From Methylobacterium sp. R2-1 (lineage in GTDB: Bacteria; Pseudomonadota; Alphaproteobacteria; Rhizobiales; Beijerinckiaceae): DNA of 64,000 bases. Location of the stretch: the NCBI RefSeq assembly GCF_014191355.1, contig NZ_JACHWM010000023.1, positions 1 to 64,000 on the forward strand. Reading direction: 5' to 3'. The notes below the pieces were generated by a model. It was not told the DNA's origin and ran no database searches. It worked only from the letters and a program-made list of their open reading frames with translations. A program made the position numbers and the translations under genes. The stretch's first letter is position 1. Each line of letters starts with the position of its first letter. Shown here in pieces: positions 41,681 to 50,760 of the stretch.

Positions 41681-43546
41681 ATGCTGCGCGTCAACGATCT
41701 CACCTTCCGCATCGGCGAGCGGGTCATTCTCGATTCGGCGACCTTCGCGATTCCCGATCGGGCCCGTGTCGGGCTGGTCGGCCGCAACGGCGCGGGAAAA
41801 ACCACGCTGTTCCGGGCGATCCTCGGCGAGTTGCCGACGGATGCCGGCGCGGTCTCGCTGCCCAAGGGCATGCGCATCGGCGCGGTGGCCCAGGAAGCGC
41901 CCGCCGGCCCCGAGACCCTGCACGAAGTCGTGCTCGCTGCCGACACCGAGCGCGCCCGGCTGATGCGCGAGGCCGAGACCGCGGACGGCCTGCGCCGCGC
42001 CGAGATCGAGACGCGGCTGGTCGATATCGGCGCCCACTCCGCCCCGGCGCGTGCCGCGGCGATCCTGCACGGCCTCGGCTTCGATGCGGCGGCGCAAGCG
42101 CGGCCCTGCTCGGATTTCTCCGGCGGCTGGCGGATGCGGGTGGCACTCGCCGCCGTGCTGTTCTCCGAGCCGGACCTGCTGTTGCTCGACGAGCCCACCA
42201 ACTACCTCGACATCGAGGGCACGCTCTGGCTCTACGACTACCTCGAGAAATATCCCCGCACCGCGGTCATCATCAGCCACGACCGGGAATTGCTCGACAC
42301 GTCGGTCGATCACATCCTGCACCTCGATCGCGGCAAGCTCACGATCTACCGCGGCGGCTACACCAGCTTCGCCCGCCAGCTTTCCGAGAAGCGGGTGCTC
42401 CAGGCAAAGGCGAAAGCCAAGCAGGAGGTCGAGCGGGCCCATCTGCAGAGCTTCATCGACCGCTTCAAGGCCAAGGCGACCAAGGCGCGCCAAGCCCAGT
42501 CGCGCATGAAGCGGCTGGCCAAGATGGAGCCGATCGCCGCGCTGATCGAGGACGAGGTGCCGGTGATCCACCTGCCCAGCCCGGAAAAGCCGCTGTCGCC
42601 GCCGATCGTGGCGATGGAGCGGGTCCAGGCGGGCTACGGCGAGCGGATCGTGCTCTCGGGGCTCAACCTCTCGCTCGCCCCCGACGACCGGGTGGCGCTG
42701 CTCGGCGCCAACGGCAACGGCAAGTCGACCTTCTGCAAGCTGATCGGCGGGCGGCTGCCGCCGCTTGCGGGCGAGATGCGGCGCTCCTCGAAGATGGAGG
42801 TCGCCTATTTCGCGCAGCACCAGCTCGACGAGCTGCGCCCTTCCGAGAGCGCGGTGGCGCATGTGCGCGACCGCATGCCCGATGCGCCCGAAGCCAAGGT
42901 GCGCTCGGCCGCCGCCCGGCTCGGCTTTCCCGCCTCGAAGGCGGACACGCCGGTGGAAAAGCTCTCCGGCGGGGAGAAGGCGCGGCTGCTGATGGGGCTC
43001 GCCGCCTTCGACGGGCCGCACCTCTTGATCCTCGACGAGCCGACCAACCACCTCGACATCGAGAGCCGGCAGGCCCTGGTCGAGGCGATCAACGACTACG
43101 AGGGGGCGGTGATCCTCGTCAGCCATGACCGCTTCCTGATCGAGGCCTGCGCCGACCGGCTCTGGATCGTCGGCGACGGTTCGGTGAAGTCCTTCGACGG
43201 CGACATGGACGATTATCGCCGTCTCGTCCTCGCCGGTCCGGAGCGGGCGGACACCTCCAGCGAGGGCACCGGGGGGCAGAAGGCCGAGGCGCGCCGCTCG
43301 GCGGTGGAGCGCCGGGCCGCGCTCGCACCCCTCCGGAAGCGCCTCGAGACTATCGAGGCGCGCATGGCCAAGCTCTCGGGAGCGATCGAGAAGATCGACG
43401 CCGCGCTCGCCGACGGCACCGCCTTCCTCAAGGACGCGGCCAAGGCCGGCGACCTCGCCCGCATGCGCGCCGAGGCCGCCGAGGCGCTGGCGAAGGCCGA
43501 GGAGGAGTGGCTGGAGGTGAGCGGAGAGATCGAGGCGGCGGCCTGA
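41681..43546 (+). CDS. ABC-F family ATPase
   Basis: 621-residue soluble protein with two ATP-binding cassettes and no membrane domain, the mark of ABC-F translation factors. First cassette: GRNGAGKTTLF (Walker A, about 33), SGGWRMRVALA signature and LLLDEPTNYLD. The interdomain linker (about 230-300) is charged, with KAKATKARQAQSRMKRL. Second cassette: GANGNGKSTF, LSGGEKARLLMG and LILDEPTNHLD. The tail is a coiled-coil helix pair (about 530-620). Probably Uup/YheS-like. ATG 41681 is chosen because the family start MLRVNDL lies there. Confidence 0.9.
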   Translation: MLRVNDLTFRIGERVILDSATFAIPDRARVGLVGRNGAGKTTLFRAILGELPTDAGAVSLPKGMRIGAVAQEAPAGPETLHEVVLAADTERARLMREAETADGLRRAEIETRLVDIGAHSAPARAAAILHGLGFDAAAQARPCSDFSGGWRMRVALAAVLFSEPDLLLLDEPTNYLDIEGTLWLYDYLEKYPRTAVIISHDRELLDTSVDHILHLDRGKLTIYRGGYTSFARQLSEKRVLQAKAKAKQEVERAHLQSFIDRFKAKATKARQAQSRMKRLAKMEPIAALIEDEVPVIHLPSPEKPLSPPIVAMERVQAGYGERIVLSGLNLSLAPDDRVALLGANGNGKSTFCKLIGGRLPPLAGEMRRSSKMEVAYFAQHQLDELRPSESAVAHVRDRMPDAPEAKVRSAAARLGFPASKADTPVEKLSGGEKARLLMGLAAFDGPHLLILDEPTNHLDIESRQALVEAINDYEGAVILVSHDRFLIEACADRLWIVGDGSVKSFDGDMDDYRRLVLAGPERADTSSEGTGGQKAEARRSAVERRAALAPLRKRLETIEARMAKLSGAIEKIDAALADGTAFLKDAAKAGDLARMRAEAAEALAKAEEEWLEVSGEIEAAA

Positions 43547-43718
43547 GGCTCGCGCCGCGCTCACGGCCTTCGCTCAGGCGGGCCCCCGCGAGAGCGCCAG
43601 CCACGGCATCACGGGAACCCGCCGCGGCGTGAACCGTGGGTGGCAGACAGGTTGGCACGCATGGGCAACGCCGGCCCCTGCCCCGCGTTGACCGACGCAA
43701 GGCTGAAGCGGAGGAACC

Positions 43719-44759
43719 ATGCGCGGCACGAGCCATCCCGGGACACGTCGGAGCGGCAGGGCCGGCGCCCTCGCGCTGCTGCCGCTCGCCGCGACCGGCG
43801 CCTGGATCGCCTGGAGCCATCTCGGGCTCAACCGGGCCGGCCCCCTCCCCCCGGCCCTGCCGGGGCGGCGCAGTACCCTGCGCACGCGGGCCGGCCGGGT
43901 GAACCTCTACGCCTCGGATGCGCAGGGTGGCCGCCCGCTCCTGCTGATCCACTCGATCAACGCGGCCGCCAACGCCTACGAGGTGAAGCCGCTCTACGAG
44001 CATTACCGGGGCAGCCGCCCGGTCTACGCGCTGGAGCTGCCGGGCTTCGGTCTCTCCGAGCGGGCGGACCGGATCTACACGCCCCGGCTGATGACCGATG
44101 CGATCCTCGACGCCGCGGCCGAGATCGCCGGCCGCCACGGCGGCGTGGCGCTCGATGCGATTGCGCTCTCGCTGCCTTGCGCCTATCTCGCCCGCGCTGC
44201 GCTGGAGCGACCGCACCTGTTCGCCAGCCTCGGCCTCATCAGCCCGACCGGCTTCGACGCCCGCCTCTCCGGGCGCGGACCGGCGGATACCAATCGCGGC
44301 CATCCGCTAGCGCGCCAGCTTGCCGCCTTCCCGCTCTGGGGCCGCCCGCTCTTCGACGCGCTGGTCAGCCGGCCGAGCATGCGCTTCTTTCTGGAAAAGA
44401 CCTGGGGCAGCCGCGATATCGACGAGGGCCTGCTCGCCTACGACCAGCTCTCGGCGCATCAGCCGGGGGCCGAACACGCGCCGTTCTCGTTCCTGTCGGG
44501 CTACCTGTTTCCCGACGACACGACGCGGGTCTACGAGGCGCTGCGCCTGCCCGTCTTCATGGTCCACGGGGCGCGGGGCGACTTCGTCGATTACCGCTAT
44601 GTCGGCGAGGTGGCGGGCCGCCCGAACTGGACGATCCTGCGGCTGCCGACCGGCGCCTTCCCACATTTCGAGGATCGGCCGGCGGTGACGGGCGCCTACG
44701 ACGCCTTCCTGGCCGCTCACGATCAAAAGCGAGTTCAGGCCACCGCCTCGATCCGGTAG
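43719..44759 (+). CDS. Alpha/beta hydrolase with unusual nucleophile elbow
   Basis: 346 residues. An N-terminal membrane anchor or signal segment (about residues 16-33) is followed by a hydrolase fold: LLLIHSINAAANAYEVKPL, ALELPGFGLSER, then the elbow ALSLPCAYLA in place of the normal G-x-S-x-G, and late MVHGARGDFVDYR (probable Asp) and FPHFED (probable His). GGAGGA precedes the ATG. The 3' end overlaps the convergent RibD-C gene by 25 bases. Substrate unknown; the altered elbow suggests a specialised or weak hydrolase. Confidence 0.82.
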   Translation: MRGTSHPGTRRSGRAGALALLPLAATGAWIAWSHLGLNRAGPLPPALPGRRSTLRTRAGRVNLYASDAQGGRPLLLIHSINAAANAYEVKPLYEHYRGSRPVYALELPGFGLSERADRIYTPRLMTDAILDAAAEIAGRHGGVALDAIALSLPCAYLARAALERPHLFASLGLISPTGFDARLSGRGPADTNRGHPLARQLAAFPLWGRPLFDALVSRPSMRFFLEKTWGSRDIDEGLLAYDQLSAHQPGAEHAPFSFLSGYLFPDDTTRVYEALRLPVFMVHGARGDFVDYRYVGEVAGRPNWTILRLPTGAFPHFEDRPAVTGAYDAFLAAHDQKRVQATASIR

Positions 44760-45451
44760 CGCAGCCAGACGGTGCCGTCGTCGAACGGTTCGCAGGCGGT
44801 ACGGGTCAGGCGGCGACGCGAGCCCATGGAATCGCCCTCCCCGCCCTCGAAATCGAACAGGGCCGGCGTGCCGAGGACGCCATCGACGGCGGGCGCGAGC
44901 AGCAGGCTGAGTTCGTCCACGAGCCCGGCCTTGAGCAACGAGCCGTTGATGCGCCCGCCACCCTCGACCAGCAGCCGCTCGATGCCGAACAGACGCTTCA
45001 ACTTGGCCAGCGCCAGGGTGAAATCGACCTCGTGCTCACCGGCCAGGATGTAGGATTGGCCGCCCGCTTTCAGCCGGCGCAGGCGGTCGTCCGAGGCCTG
45101 CCCCGTCGTCAGTACGACGACGTGATCGCCCTCGATCTCGTTGCGCGCGCCCCAATCCATCGCGCCGCGGGCATCGAGCGCCACCGCGTAGCCGGGCGCA
45201 TCGGTGCGGGCGACGTGATCCTTGCGCGACACCGGCGCCTCGGGCGGCGCGGAGGTCAGCGGCTCGGCGCTGTCGGCATAGCCCTGCATGGTGATGCGCC
45301 CGCACATCCAGGCGTCGCCCCCGAGCCGCTTGTGGACCTCCTCGTAGTGGGAATCCGCGTCGATGGTGGTCCAGCGCCGGACCTTGATGCGACCGTCGAC
45401 CGAGGTGGTCATGTGGCACAGGACGTAGGGGCGCTCCGATGTGTCGGCCAT
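44735..45451 (-). CDS. RibD C-terminal (dihydrofolate reductase-like) protein
   Basis: 238-residue NADPH-reductase-fold protein of the RibD-C family. CHMTTSVDGRIKV is the typical first strand. MCGRITMQGYAD and the late LFGIERLLVEGGGRINGSLLKAGLVDELSLLL contain the conserved EGG-x-x-N motif of the riboflavin reductase domain. The deaminase half of RibD is absent, so it is likely a stand-alone reductase rather than the riboflavin enzyme. Convergent overlap with the upstream hydrolase. Confidence 0.85.
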   Translation of the reverse strand: MADTSERPYVLCHMTTSVDGRIKVRRWTTIDADSHYEEVHKRLGGDAWMCGRITMQGYADSAEPLTSAPPEAPVSRKDHVARTDAPGYAVALDARGAMDWGARNEIEGDHVVVLTTGQASDDRLRRLKAGGQSYILAGEHEVDFTLALAKLKRLFGIERLLVEGGGRINGSLLKAGLVDELSLLLAPAVDGVLGTPALFDFEGGEGDSMGSRRRLTRTACEPFDDGTVWLRYRIEAVA

Positions 45452-45588
45452 GGCGGCGGGTTTCCTGCTGTCGGGGATTGAAGGCCGGAACTAGACCGCC
45501 TTCGCCCGTCGGCCAGGGTCGGGACCCGCCGCCTTTGCCGGGCATCGCGCCGCGGATAGGCTGCCCACGGTAACGAGGGAGAGAGGCC

Positions 45589-46041
45589 ATGGCGACCTAC
45601 ACCGCGGATGTCCGCTGGGCGCTCGCGGCGGGCGAGGATTTCGCCGCCGGGCGCTACAGCCGCGGCCACACGGTGCGCTTCGACGGCGGCGTCGAACTCG
45701 CGGGCTCCGCCTCACCCCACGTCGTTGGCAAGTGGGCGGTGGCGGCTGCGGTCGATCCCGAGGAGATGCTAGTGGCGGCGCTCTCCACCTGCCACATGCT
45801 GAGCTTCCTCCACGTCGCCCGGCTCGCCGGCTTCGTCGCCCATTCCTACCGCGACCACGCTGAGGGCACGATGGCGGAAATCGCCCCCGGCCGGCAGGCG
45901 GTGACGCGGGTGGTGCTGCATCCGCGCATCGAATGGACCGGCGCGGCACCCGACGCGGAGCGGCTCACCGCCCTCCACGAAGAGGCTCACGAGACCTGCT
46001 TCATCGCCAATTCCGTGCGGACCGAAGTGACGGTCGCCTGA
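45589..46041 (+). CDS. OsmC family peroxiredoxin-like protein
   Basis: 150-residue OsmC/Ohr-fold protein. It shows the start TYTADVRWALAAGEDFAAGRY and VDPEEMLVAALSTCHMLSFLHVAR with one conserved Cys. I see a second Cys late (HETCFIANSV), matching the two-Cys peroxide reduction mechanism of the family. Likely reduces organic hydroperoxides in the cytoplasm. GAGAGAGG precedes the ATG. Next to a GlcG/HbpS gene. Confidence 0.88.
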   Translation: MATYTADVRWALAAGEDFAAGRYSRGHTVRFDGGVELAGSASPHVVGKWAVAAAVDPEEMLVAALSTCHMLSFLHVARLAGFVAHSYRDHAEGTMAEIAPGRQAVTRVVLHPRIEWTGAAPDAERLTALHEEAHETCFIANSVRTEVTVA

Positions 46042-46120
46042 GACGCGCTTGGCGAAACCGACCCCGCCGGTGCATGTCCTCGAGACACGATCCTTCGGGG
46101 ACATTTGCGAGGACATCCGG

Positions 46121-46558
46121 ATGACCGACCTGACGCTCGCCGCCGCCCAGACACTCGTGGCGACCGCCCTGAAGACCGCCCGCGAACGGGGGCTGAAGCC
46201 CCTGGCGGTGGTGGTCTACGACGCCCGCGGCGCCCTCAAATGCCTGGCCGCCGAGGACGGCACGTCGCTGCGCCGCGCCGAAGTGGCCCGCGGCAAGGCC
46301 AACGGCGCCCTGGCGCTCGGCCTCGGTTCGCGGGCGATCGCCAAGCGGGCCGAGGAGCAGCCGCATTTCGTGGCCGCGGTGAGCCACCTCGTCGGTCCGG
46401 ACGCCCTGGTGCCGGTGCCCGGCGGCGTGCTGATCCGGAACCATGACGGTCGCCTGCTCGGCGCGGTCGGCGTCTCCGGCGACACCTCCGACAACGACGA
46501 GATCTGCGCGCTGGCCGGCATCGAGGCGGCGGGGCTGAAGGGGGAGACGGGGGCCTGA
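46121..46558 (+). CDS. GlcG/HbpS family haem-binding-like protein
   Basis: 145 residues. The alpha/beta fold of the GlcG/HbpS (DUF336) family is visible: LTLAAAQTLVATALKTARER, LAVVVYDARGALKCLAAEDG, ARGKANGALALGLGSRA and the end PVPGGVLIRNHDGRLLGAVGVSG with DNDEICALAGI. Members bind haem or cobalamin, or act near glycolate oxidase; the role here is unknown. GAGGAC upstream of ATG 46121 favours this start over one at 46049. Same strand as OsmC. Confidence 0.8.
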   Translation: MTDLTLAAAQTLVATALKTARERGLKPLAVVVYDARGALKCLAAEDGTSLRRAEVARGKANGALALGLGSRAIAKRAEEQPHFVAAVSHLVGPDALVPVPGGVLIRNHDGRLLGAVGVSGDTSDNDEICALAGIEAAGLKGETGA

Positions 46559-46587
46559 CCACCGTGTTCGAAGGCGCGCACCGCGGT

Positions 46588-46618
46588 TCCCCTCTCCCCG
46601 CCGGGCGGGGAGAGGGGA
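46588..46618. repeat. CCCCTCTCCCC palindrome, copy 1
   Basis: TCCCCTCTCCCCG (46588-46600) pairs with CGGGGAGAGGGGA (46606-46618), loop CCGGG. Same sequence core as copies at 52277-52300 and 55661-55690. Lies between genes. Confidence 0.75.
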
Positions 46619-46690
46619 TGCGTCGGGAGCCGGTGCGCCTGTCCGTGAGCCGCTCGGCGCCGTGCCGTCCCCGGAGCCTCGGGTAAGCCC

Positions 46691-48289
46691 ATGAGCCTCC
46701 TCCGGCGCACCGTCCTGCACGGGGGCGCGGCACTCGCCGCCGGGCTCGCCCTTCCCGTTCCGGCGCGGGCGGCCTCGCCGGTCTACCGCCGCGGCAACGA
46801 CGCCGACCCGGAGACGCTCGATCCGCACAAGACCTCGACGGTGGCCGAGGCGCATCTCCTGCGCGACCTGTTCGAGGGGCTGCTGACCTACGACAATTTC
46901 GGCACCATCATTCCGGGCATGGCCGAGCGCTGGACCTTCTCCGACGACCGCCTCACCTACCGCTTCCAGATCCGCCCCGACGGGCGCTGGTCGAACGGTG
47001 ATCCGGTCACGGCCGACGATTTCCTGTTCTCGTTGCGCCGCATCCTCGATCCGAAGACGGCGGCGAAATACGCCGAGGTGCTGTTCCCGATCCGCAATGC
47101 GGCCGCCGTCAATGCGGGCGAGCAGCCGCCGGAGACGCTCGGGGTGACGGCCCCCGATTCCCGGACGCTGGAGATCGCGCTCGCCGAGCCGGTGCCCTAC
47201 CTCCTCGAACTTCTCACCCACCAGACCTCGCTGCCGGTCCACCGCCCGTCGCTGGAGCGCTGGGGCGAGGCATTCGCGAAGGCGGGCAACCTCGTCTCGA
47301 ACGGCCCCTACGCCCTGGTCGAGTGGGTGCCGAACGACCGCATCACCCTGACCAAGAACCCGCATCACCGCGACGCCGCCGCGATCCCGATCGAGCGGGT
47401 CGATGTCATCCCGACCCCGGATCTCGCCGCGGCGGTGCGGCGCTACGCAGGCCGTGAGATCGATTCCCTCTCCGACCTGCCCGCCGACCAGATCGTCTCC
47501 CTGAAAGAGCGTTTCGGCGCGCAGGTACAACTCGGGCCGGGGCTCGGCTTGCTGGCCATCGCCTTCAACCTGCGGAAAAAACCCTTCGACGACGCGCGGG
47601 TGCGCCGCGCCCTGTCGCTCGCCATCGATCGGGAGTTTCTGGCCGAGATCGTGTGGGGGCAGACCATGGCCCCGGCCTATTCCTTCTGTCCGCCGGGCCT
47701 CGACAACGCCCTGCCGTCGCCGCTGCTGCCGGGGCGCGAGGACGGGCCGACCGACCGCGAGGAGGAGGCGCTGCGGCTGCTCTCCGAGGCCGGCTACGGG
47801 CCGGGCAACCCGCTGACGGTCGAGTACCGCTTCAACGTCACCGACAACAACCGCAACACGGCGATCGCGCTGGCGGATGCGTGGCGCGGCATCGGCGTCG
47901 AGACCCGCTTCGTTTCCACCGACGCCAAGACCCACTTCGCCTATCTGCGCGACGGCGGCGCCTTCGACCTCGCCCGGATGTCGTGGATCGCCGATTATTC
48001 CGACCCGCAGAATTTTTTGTTTCTGCTCCGCACCGGCAATGACGGCTTCAATGCCGGGCGCTGGTCCGACGCACGCTTCGACGGCCTGCTGACGCGAGCC
48101 GCAGGGGAGCGCGACGTGCAGGCCCGCGCGCAGATGCTGTTCGACGCGGAAAAGATCGTGCTCGACGAACTGCCCTGGGTGCCGCTGCTGCACTACCGCT
48201 CGAAGGCGCTCGTCTCGCCACGGCTGCACGGGGTGCACCCGAACATCCGCAACGTCGCCCCCACCCGCTATCTCCGGCTCGATCCATGA
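46691..48289 (+). CDS. Peptide/nickel-type ABC transporter binding protein (SBP family 5)
   Basis: 532-residue periplasmic substrate-binding protein. A Tat- or Sec-like signal (MSLLRRTVLHGGAALAAGLALPVPARA) is followed by the family-5 signature NDADPETLDPHKTSTVAEAH, then RWTFSDDRLTYRFQIRPDGRWSNGDPVTADDFLFS and late DELPWVPLLHYR. These bind oligopeptides or other small solutes. Start of an importer unit with two permeases; stop overlaps the next ATG by four bases. Confidence 0.92.
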   Translation: MSLLRRTVLHGGAALAAGLALPVPARAASPVYRRGNDADPETLDPHKTSTVAEAHLLRDLFEGLLTYDNFGTIIPGMAERWTFSDDRLTYRFQIRPDGRWSNGDPVTADDFLFSLRRILDPKTAAKYAEVLFPIRNAAAVNAGEQPPETLGVTAPDSRTLEIALAEPVPYLLELLTHQTSLPVHRPSLERWGEAFAKAGNLVSNGPYALVEWVPNDRITLTKNPHHRDAAAIPIERVDVIPTPDLAAAVRRYAGREIDSLSDLPADQIVSLKERFGAQVQLGPGLGLLAIAFNLRKKPFDDARVRRALSLAIDREFLAEIVWGQTMAPAYSFCPPGLDNALPSPLLPGREDGPTDREEEALRLLSEAGYGPGNPLTVEYRFNVTDNNRNTAIALADAWRGIGVETRFVSTDAKTHFAYLRDGGAFDLARMSWIADYSDPQNFLFLLRTGNDGFNAGRWSDARFDGLLTRAAGERDVQARAQMLFDAEKIVLDELPWVPLLHYRSKALVSPRLHGVHPNIRNVAPTRYLRLDP

Positions 48290-49209
48290 TCCCGCTGATC
48301 CTGCGACGGATCGCCCAGAGCCTGCCGACCCTGTTCCTCGTGGTGACCGGCAGCTTCTTCCTGATCCGGTTGGCGCCCGGCGGCCCGTTCGATCTGGAGC
48401 GGCCGCTGCCGCCGGCGGCGATGGAGAACCTGCGCCGGGTCTACGGCCTCGATCAGCCGCTGATCGTGCAGTTCGGGCGCTATCTCCTCAGCCTCCTGCG
48501 GGGCGATCTCGGCCCCTCCTTCACCTTCCGCGACCTCACCGTCACCGACCTGTTCGCACGGGGCCTTCCGGTCTCGGTGACGCTCGGCAGTCTCGCCCTC
48601 CTGCTCGCCCTCGCCCTCGGCTTGGCGCTCGGGAGCCTCGCCGCGCTCAATCGCGGCGCGGCCGCCGACCGGCTGGTGGGGCTCGCCGCCTCGCTCGGGC
48701 TCGCGGTGCCGAACTTCGTCACCGCCCCCCTGCTCCAGATCGTGTTCGGCCTCGGGCTGGCATGGCTCCCCGTCGGCGGCTGGGCGGACGGGAATCCGAA
48801 GAACCTCGTCCTGCCGGTGCTCACCCTGGCCCTGCCCCACGCGGCGGGCATCGCCCGGCTCACCCGCGCCTCGCTCGCCGAGGTGCTGATCCAGCCACAT
48901 ATCCGCACACAGCGCGCCATGGGCCTGCCGCGGACCCGCATCGCCCGGCACGCCCTGCGCGGGGCGCTGCTCCCCGTGGTCGCGACGCTCGGGCCGCTGG
49001 CGGCGGCGCTGATGACCGGCTCGGTGGTGGTCGAGACCATCTTCGGCCTGCCCGGGATCGGGCGCTACTTCGTCGAGGGGGCGCTCAACCGCGACTACAC
49101 CCTGGTCATGGGCACGGTGATTCTGGTCGCGGTGATGGTGATCGTCTTCAACCTGATCGCCGACCTGATCGCCGCCGCCCTCGATCCGCGCGTGCGGCTG
49201 TCCGCATGA
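48286..49209 (+). CDS. ABC importer permease, OppB/DppB type
   Basis: 307-residue inner-membrane permease with six hydrophobic segments. Family features are the N-terminal LILRRIAQSLPTLFLVVTGSFFLIRLAPGGPFD, the periplasmic YGLDQPLIVQFGRYL, and the EAA-loop region RTQRAMGLPRTRIARHALRGALLP that would contact an ATPase. Start and stop overlap both neighbours by four bases. No ATP-binding gene follows in this unit. Confidence 0.92.
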   Translation: MIPLILRRIAQSLPTLFLVVTGSFFLIRLAPGGPFDLERPLPPAAMENLRRVYGLDQPLIVQFGRYLLSLLRGDLGPSFTFRDLTVTDLFARGLPVSVTLGSLALLLALALGLALGSLAALNRGAAADRLVGLAASLGLAVPNFVTAPLLQIVFGLGLAWLPVGGWADGNPKNLVLPVLTLALPHAAGIARLTRASLAEVLIQPHIRTQRAMGLPRTRIARHALRGALLPVVATLGPLAAALMTGSVVVETIFGLPGIGRYFVEGALNRDYTLVMGTVILVAVMVIVFNLIADLIAAALDPRVRLSA

Positions 49210-50279
49210 GCGCGGCGCTCGCTCGCCGCCTCGCCCGCGACCGCTCGGCGCTTGTGGCACTCGCGAGCCTCGTGCTGATCGCGCTGGCCTGCCTCGTCGG
49301 CCCTCTTCTCACCGGGCACCCGCCCGAGCGGATCTATCCGGATTTCGTCCGGGTCGCCCCGAGCCTTGCCGCGCACCCGCGGCCCGACGAGGTGCGCCCC
49401 GCCCTCACGCGCCTCGCCTTCCGAATGCGGCCGACGCTGGAAGACGTGGCGCTCGAGCGCGATCGGGTGCGGCTGACGCTGACGGCGCAAAAACCCATCG
49501 ACGAGCGCTCCTTCCGTCTGCTGTCCCGCTCGGGACTGTTCGGCGAGCCCGCGGTGCTGGAGCGGTCCGCCGACGGCCGCCGGCTCTTGGTCGAGGCACC
49601 GCTTCGAAAACTGACCTTCGTCCTCGGCACCGATGCCCTCGGGCGCGATCTCCTCACCCGTTGCCTTGCCGCGGGGCAGGTCTCCCTGCTGATCGGGCTC
49701 ACCGCGGCGCTCGCCGCCCTGCTGATCGGCGTCGTCTACGGGGCGGTCTCGGGCATGGCCGGGGGCACGGTCGATGCATTGATGATGCGCTTCCTCGACA
49801 TCCTCTACGCCCTGCCCTTCGTGTTCCTCGTCATCATGCTGCTGGTGTTCTTTCGCGCCGGCCTGTGGCTGGTGCTGGTCGCGGTGGCGGCGGTCGAGTG
49901 GCTCGACATGGCTCGTATCGTCCGCACCCAGACGCTCTCCCTCAAGGGCCGCGACTTCGTCCGCGCTGCCTCGGCACTCGGGGCCGGCACGGGCACGATC
50001 CTGGCCCGCCACATCGTGCCGAACACGCTCGGACCGATCGTGGCGGCAGCGACCCTGCTGGTGCCGCGGGTGATCCTCCTGGAGAGTTTCCTGTCCTTTC
50101 TCGGCCTCGGCGTGCAGGAGCCCGACACCTCCTGGGGCGTGCTGATTGCGGAGGGCGCCCGCGCACTCGAATCCGCGCCGTGGATGCTCGCTGCGCCCGC
50201 CGGCTTCCTCGTCGTCACCCTGATGGCCTTGAACCGGCTCGGCGACGGTCTTGGCGAGGCGCTCGACCCACGACTTTAG
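49206..50279 (+). CDS. ABC importer permease, OppC/DppC type, with long periplasmic insert
   Basis: 357-residue permease. The N-terminal membrane helix (about residues 12-34) is followed by an unusual ~90-residue soluble segment (about 40-135, including AFRMRPTLEDVALERDR and LFGEPAVLERSADG). The conserved LGTDALGRDLLTR comes next, then five more helices and the ATPase-contact loop (RAASALGAGTGTILARH). The same family normally has a shorter insert there. Translation is coupled to the OppB-type gene. With no ATPase nearby, the complex must borrow one encoded elsewhere. Confidence 0.9.
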   Translation: MSAALARRLARDRSALVALASLVLIALACLVGPLLTGHPPERIYPDFVRVAPSLAAHPRPDEVRPALTRLAFRMRPTLEDVALERDRVRLTLTAQKPIDERSFRLLSRSGLFGEPAVLERSADGRRLLVEAPLRKLTFVLGTDALGRDLLTRCLAAGQVSLLIGLTAALAALLIGVVYGAVSGMAGGTVDALMMRFLDILYALPFVFLVIMLLVFFRAGLWLVLVAVAAVEWLDMARIVRTQTLSLKGRDFVRAASALGAGTGTILARHIVPNTLGPIVAAATLLVPRVILLESFLSFLGLGVQEPDTSWGVLIAEGARALESAPWMLAAPAGFLVVTLMALNRLGDGLGEALDPRL

Positions 50280-50280
50280 A

Positions 50281-50326
50281 GCATCGTCCCGAAAGGTGGC
50301 CGCCGGCTTTCGGAAAAAGACGATGC
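50281..50326. repeat. Dispersed palindromic repeat, copy B
   Basis: GCATCGTC (50281-50288) pairs with GACGATGC (50319-50326); inside, CCGAAAG pairs with CTTTCGG; loop contains GTGGCC-CCGG. Starts at the stop codon of the permease. Same architecture as 35496-35539. Confidence 0.78.
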
Positions 50327-50338
50327 GGAAACAAGGCG

Positions 50339-50629
50339 CTAGCGGGATTCGGCCGGCAGGTAGCCCTGGTAGACGATGCGCACCGTGCGCCGCTCGCCGG
50401 GCAGCTCCGAGACCGGAATGGCCTTCGACCCGCGCAAGGCAGGGGCAGGTTCGATCGGGCCGGGCTCGGACGCGGGTGGGGCCGGCGACGCCTTGGGGCG
50501 CAGCGCCCAGCGCTCGGCCCCGCCCGCGCTGGCCAGCGTGGAGACCGCGATGACCGCCCCCATGGAGGCTAGTCCGGCGGCGATCGGGGGAAGCAAAGTC
50601 CTGATGGAGAGGTGCGCGAAAAAAGTCAT
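50339..50629 (-). CDS. Small secreted or anchored protein, unknown
   Basis: 96 residues from ATG 50629. Hydrophobic N-terminal segment (about residues 10-32, LLPPIAAGLASMGAVIAV) is a signal or anchor; the rest is Pro/Ala-rich, ending in a short TVRIVYQGYLP. Not recognised. It lies opposite and before the MFS gene, with which it shares a divergent spacer. Confidence 0.5.
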   Translation of the reverse strand: MTFFAHLSIRTLLPPIAAGLASMGAVIAVSTLASAGGAERWALRPKASPAPPASEPGPIEPAPALRGSKAIPVSELPGERRTVRIVYQGYLPAESR

Positions 50630-50760
50630 GGCGGGTGGCCCGGCGAGTGGGGACATTCCGCAACCTGAAGCGTTTCCGAACGCCAATATGCCCTGCCCTC
50701 GGTCCGCCGCCGGGTGGGACTTGCGAACACTTTTGCCGAGTCAGGGTAAACGGAGGGGCA

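Noticed and set aside
46001..48238. 745-codon minus-strand frame over OsmC, GlcG and the binding protein
   Set aside because: It is a shadow of three well-supported genes.
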